From the NCBI GenBank assembly GCA_012960055.1, contig DUCA01000033.1, forward strand, positions 1 to 7,181: 7,181 bases of DNA. The letters run 5' to 3'. A model generated the notes under the pieces. It ran no database searches and was not told the DNA's origin. It was given only the letters and a program-made list of their open reading frames with translations. A program made the translations under genes and the position numbers. Within the stretch, counting starts at the first letter, position 1, and each line of letters opens with the position of its first letter. Origin of the DNA: Cycloclasticus sp. (lineage in GTDB: Bacteria > Pseudomonadota > Gammaproteobacteria > Methylococcales > Cycloclasticaceae). This document shows, piece after piece, positions 5,984 to 7,181 of the stretch.

Positions 5984-7181
5984 TTATTTTTTTTCATTTT
6001 CACCTTTTCTCTTTAGGCACCGTCCTCTAGGTTCGTCGCCCTCATAAAGCACGATGTCGGAATGCAGGAACTGTGCAGCCTCTGCTGAGTCCTTCACTTT
6101 TGTAGCACTGCGCTCCAGCATTTCTGATTCAAATTCAGTTAACACACTTTTTCTCACGCCTGCTTCCCTCCATTGGGGCATGGGTCTACAGCCTTTTTTG
6201 ATCCCCCGAGCCAGCGCCAGCGCATCTAGAAGCGCTTGATTCGCTCCCTGTCCTTTGAACGGACTCATCGGATGAGCCGCATCTCCGATCAGGGTCACTT
6301 GAGCGCCTTTCTCCAACAATTCTGGCTCGAGTAGTGCTCGGTCATACACAGGGTAGCCCGATACCTGAGCTTCCATCGTCGCCGCTAAAACTTGAGGAAT
6401 GGGGTCGTGCCACTGGCATCGTCGACACGCTTCTTCCTTAAGCGCTTGAGGTCCTTGAGCACTCAATGCCTTCGCTTCTTTTTCTGGCATGGGGAAGCTA
6501 AGCTGCCACATCACCGAGTTTGACGAATAAGGCATCATGTAAATCCGCTCATTGCCATTGGCGGTTTGGAATACCGTGGCAGAGTCCAATAAAGAACGGT
6601 CAATACCTTTGATATCTTCCAAAGGACAAATCCCCAAAATCACAATACAACCTAAGTAACATAATGGAGAAGCCTCCTCACCAATCAACAACCTCCGCAC
6701 TGAACTACGAATGCCATCCGCCCCCACCACAAGGTCCGCATGGGCGCTCTTAATCTCACCCTCTACTTGAAAGCTCAAGTCGACACCTTCACCTTCTTTA
6801 AAACCCACCAACTGATGCCCCCAATGCACCGCTTCATGTCCGCCTAGTTGCTCAAGTAAAGCTAAGCGTAATGACTGCCTAGCGATATGCACATTCGTGC
6901 GCTTCGGTGCCGTTTTAGCATCTGAGGGCAGCCACTTTCTGACGCCCCATTCAGCGATCACTTTTCCATCGGTCGTATGGACCACATGCCGGGTTGAAAT
7001 CACACCTTCATCTAACGAGAAAACCCCCAGTCCCTCGATAGCTCTACTGGCTTGTTGCAGCGTGAGACCATAGCCCTGAGAACGTGCATCGAAGCCACTA
7101 TCGCGTTCATAAAGAGTGAAGGGAATGCCGCGGTGCAAACAAGCCACCCCGAGAGCCACGCCACCAATTCCAGCACCAATG
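5984..7181 (-). CDS. FAD-dependent monooxygenase, PHBH/UbiH fold (5' end outside the window)
   Basis: The visible part is 398 residues and lacks only the first few codons. It begins IGAGIGG, the Rossmann GxGxxG motif that binds the FAD ADP moiety, followed by the acidic residue of LYERD (about 25) that contacts the ribose. VGADGIRSSVRR (about 152-163) is the DG motif and IGDAAHPMSPFKGQGANQ (about 298-315) is the GD motif, both typical of class A flavoprotein hydroxylases (pfam01494: PHBH, UbiH, kynurenine 3-monooxygenase, TetX). Such enzymes use NAD(P)H and O2 to hydroxylate or epoxidise a substrate. Total length near 400 residues fits the family. The C-terminus is Lys/Glu-rich (KRKGENEKK). 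The substrate is not predictable. A GTG inside the glycine motif is not a start. It precedes hflX on the same strand with a 160-base gap, no clear terminator in between and a possible hflX -10 box, so co-transcription is open. Confidence 0.92.
   Translation of the reverse strand, partial: IGAGIGGVALGVACLHRGIPFTLYERDSGFDARSQGYGLTLQQASRAIEGLGVFSLDEGVISTRHVVHTTDGKVIAEWGVRKWLPSDAKTAPKRTNVHIARQSLRLALLEQLGGHEAVHWGHQLVGFKEGEGVDLSFQVEGEIKSAHADLVVGADGIRSSVRRLLIGEEASPLCYLGCIVILGICPLEDIKGIDRSLLDSATVFQTANGNERIYMMPYSSNSVMWQLSFPMPEKEAKALSAQGPQALKEEACRRCQWHDPIPQVLAATMEAQVSGYPVYDRALLEPELLEKGAQVTLIGDAAHPMSPFKGQGANQALLDALALARGIKKGCRPMPQWREAGVRKSVLTEFESEMLERSATKVKDSAEAAQFLHSDIVLYEGDEPRGRCLKRKGENEKK

Noticed and set aside
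6054..6239. Plus-strand open frame opposite the monooxygenase
   Set aside because: It overlaps the conserved GD-motif region of the monooxygenase and its peptide shows no recognisable features.

Overview
The window looks like a piece of a gammaproteobacterial chromosome, probably marine or aquatic. This rests on the protein content: a VF530-type small DNA-binding protein, a long RlhA-related U32 protein and a stand-alone HflX. Base composition is moderate and coding is less dense than usual on the left. I cannot name a genus.

Left part (1-1977). The window opens inside a group II PLP-dependent decarboxylase gene on the plus strand. Two separate one-base losses break its frame (A run at 191-194; C at 262), yet both flanks still read as good family sequence, so this is either a very young pseudogene or a pair of sequencing errors. 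About 335 bases without a convincing gene follow (876-1210). They hold a possible decayed reading frame on the minus strand and a strong AT-rich hairpin that resembles REP-type palindromes. Next, on the minus strand, is a VF530/DUF2132 family gene (1211-1705) with an unusual 90-residue hydrophilic tail. Its short leader contains a run of nine G (C on the transcript).

Centre (1978-4245). A 755-residue U32 family protein related to RlhA carries the U32 Cys signature and a second group of four cysteines near its C-terminus. A hairpin terminator (4286-4312) lies between it and the convergent hflX gene.

Right part (4438-7181, minus strand). HflX, a ribosome-associated GTPase, has all its G motifs but a linker that has lost normally conserved residues. 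Upstream of it, with 160 bases between, is an FAD-dependent aromatic-ring-type monooxygenase cut by the right edge of the window just after its Rossmann glycine motif.

The genes do not form one pathway. The U32 protein and HflX both belong to families that act on RNA or the ribosome, but they are convergent and not co-transcribed. I see no CRISPR array, tRNA, rRNA, complete insertion sequence or defence cassette. The most unusual items are the double frameshift, the VF530 protein with its tail and homopolymer leader, the altered HflX linker, and small dispersed repeats in the left intergenic DNA.
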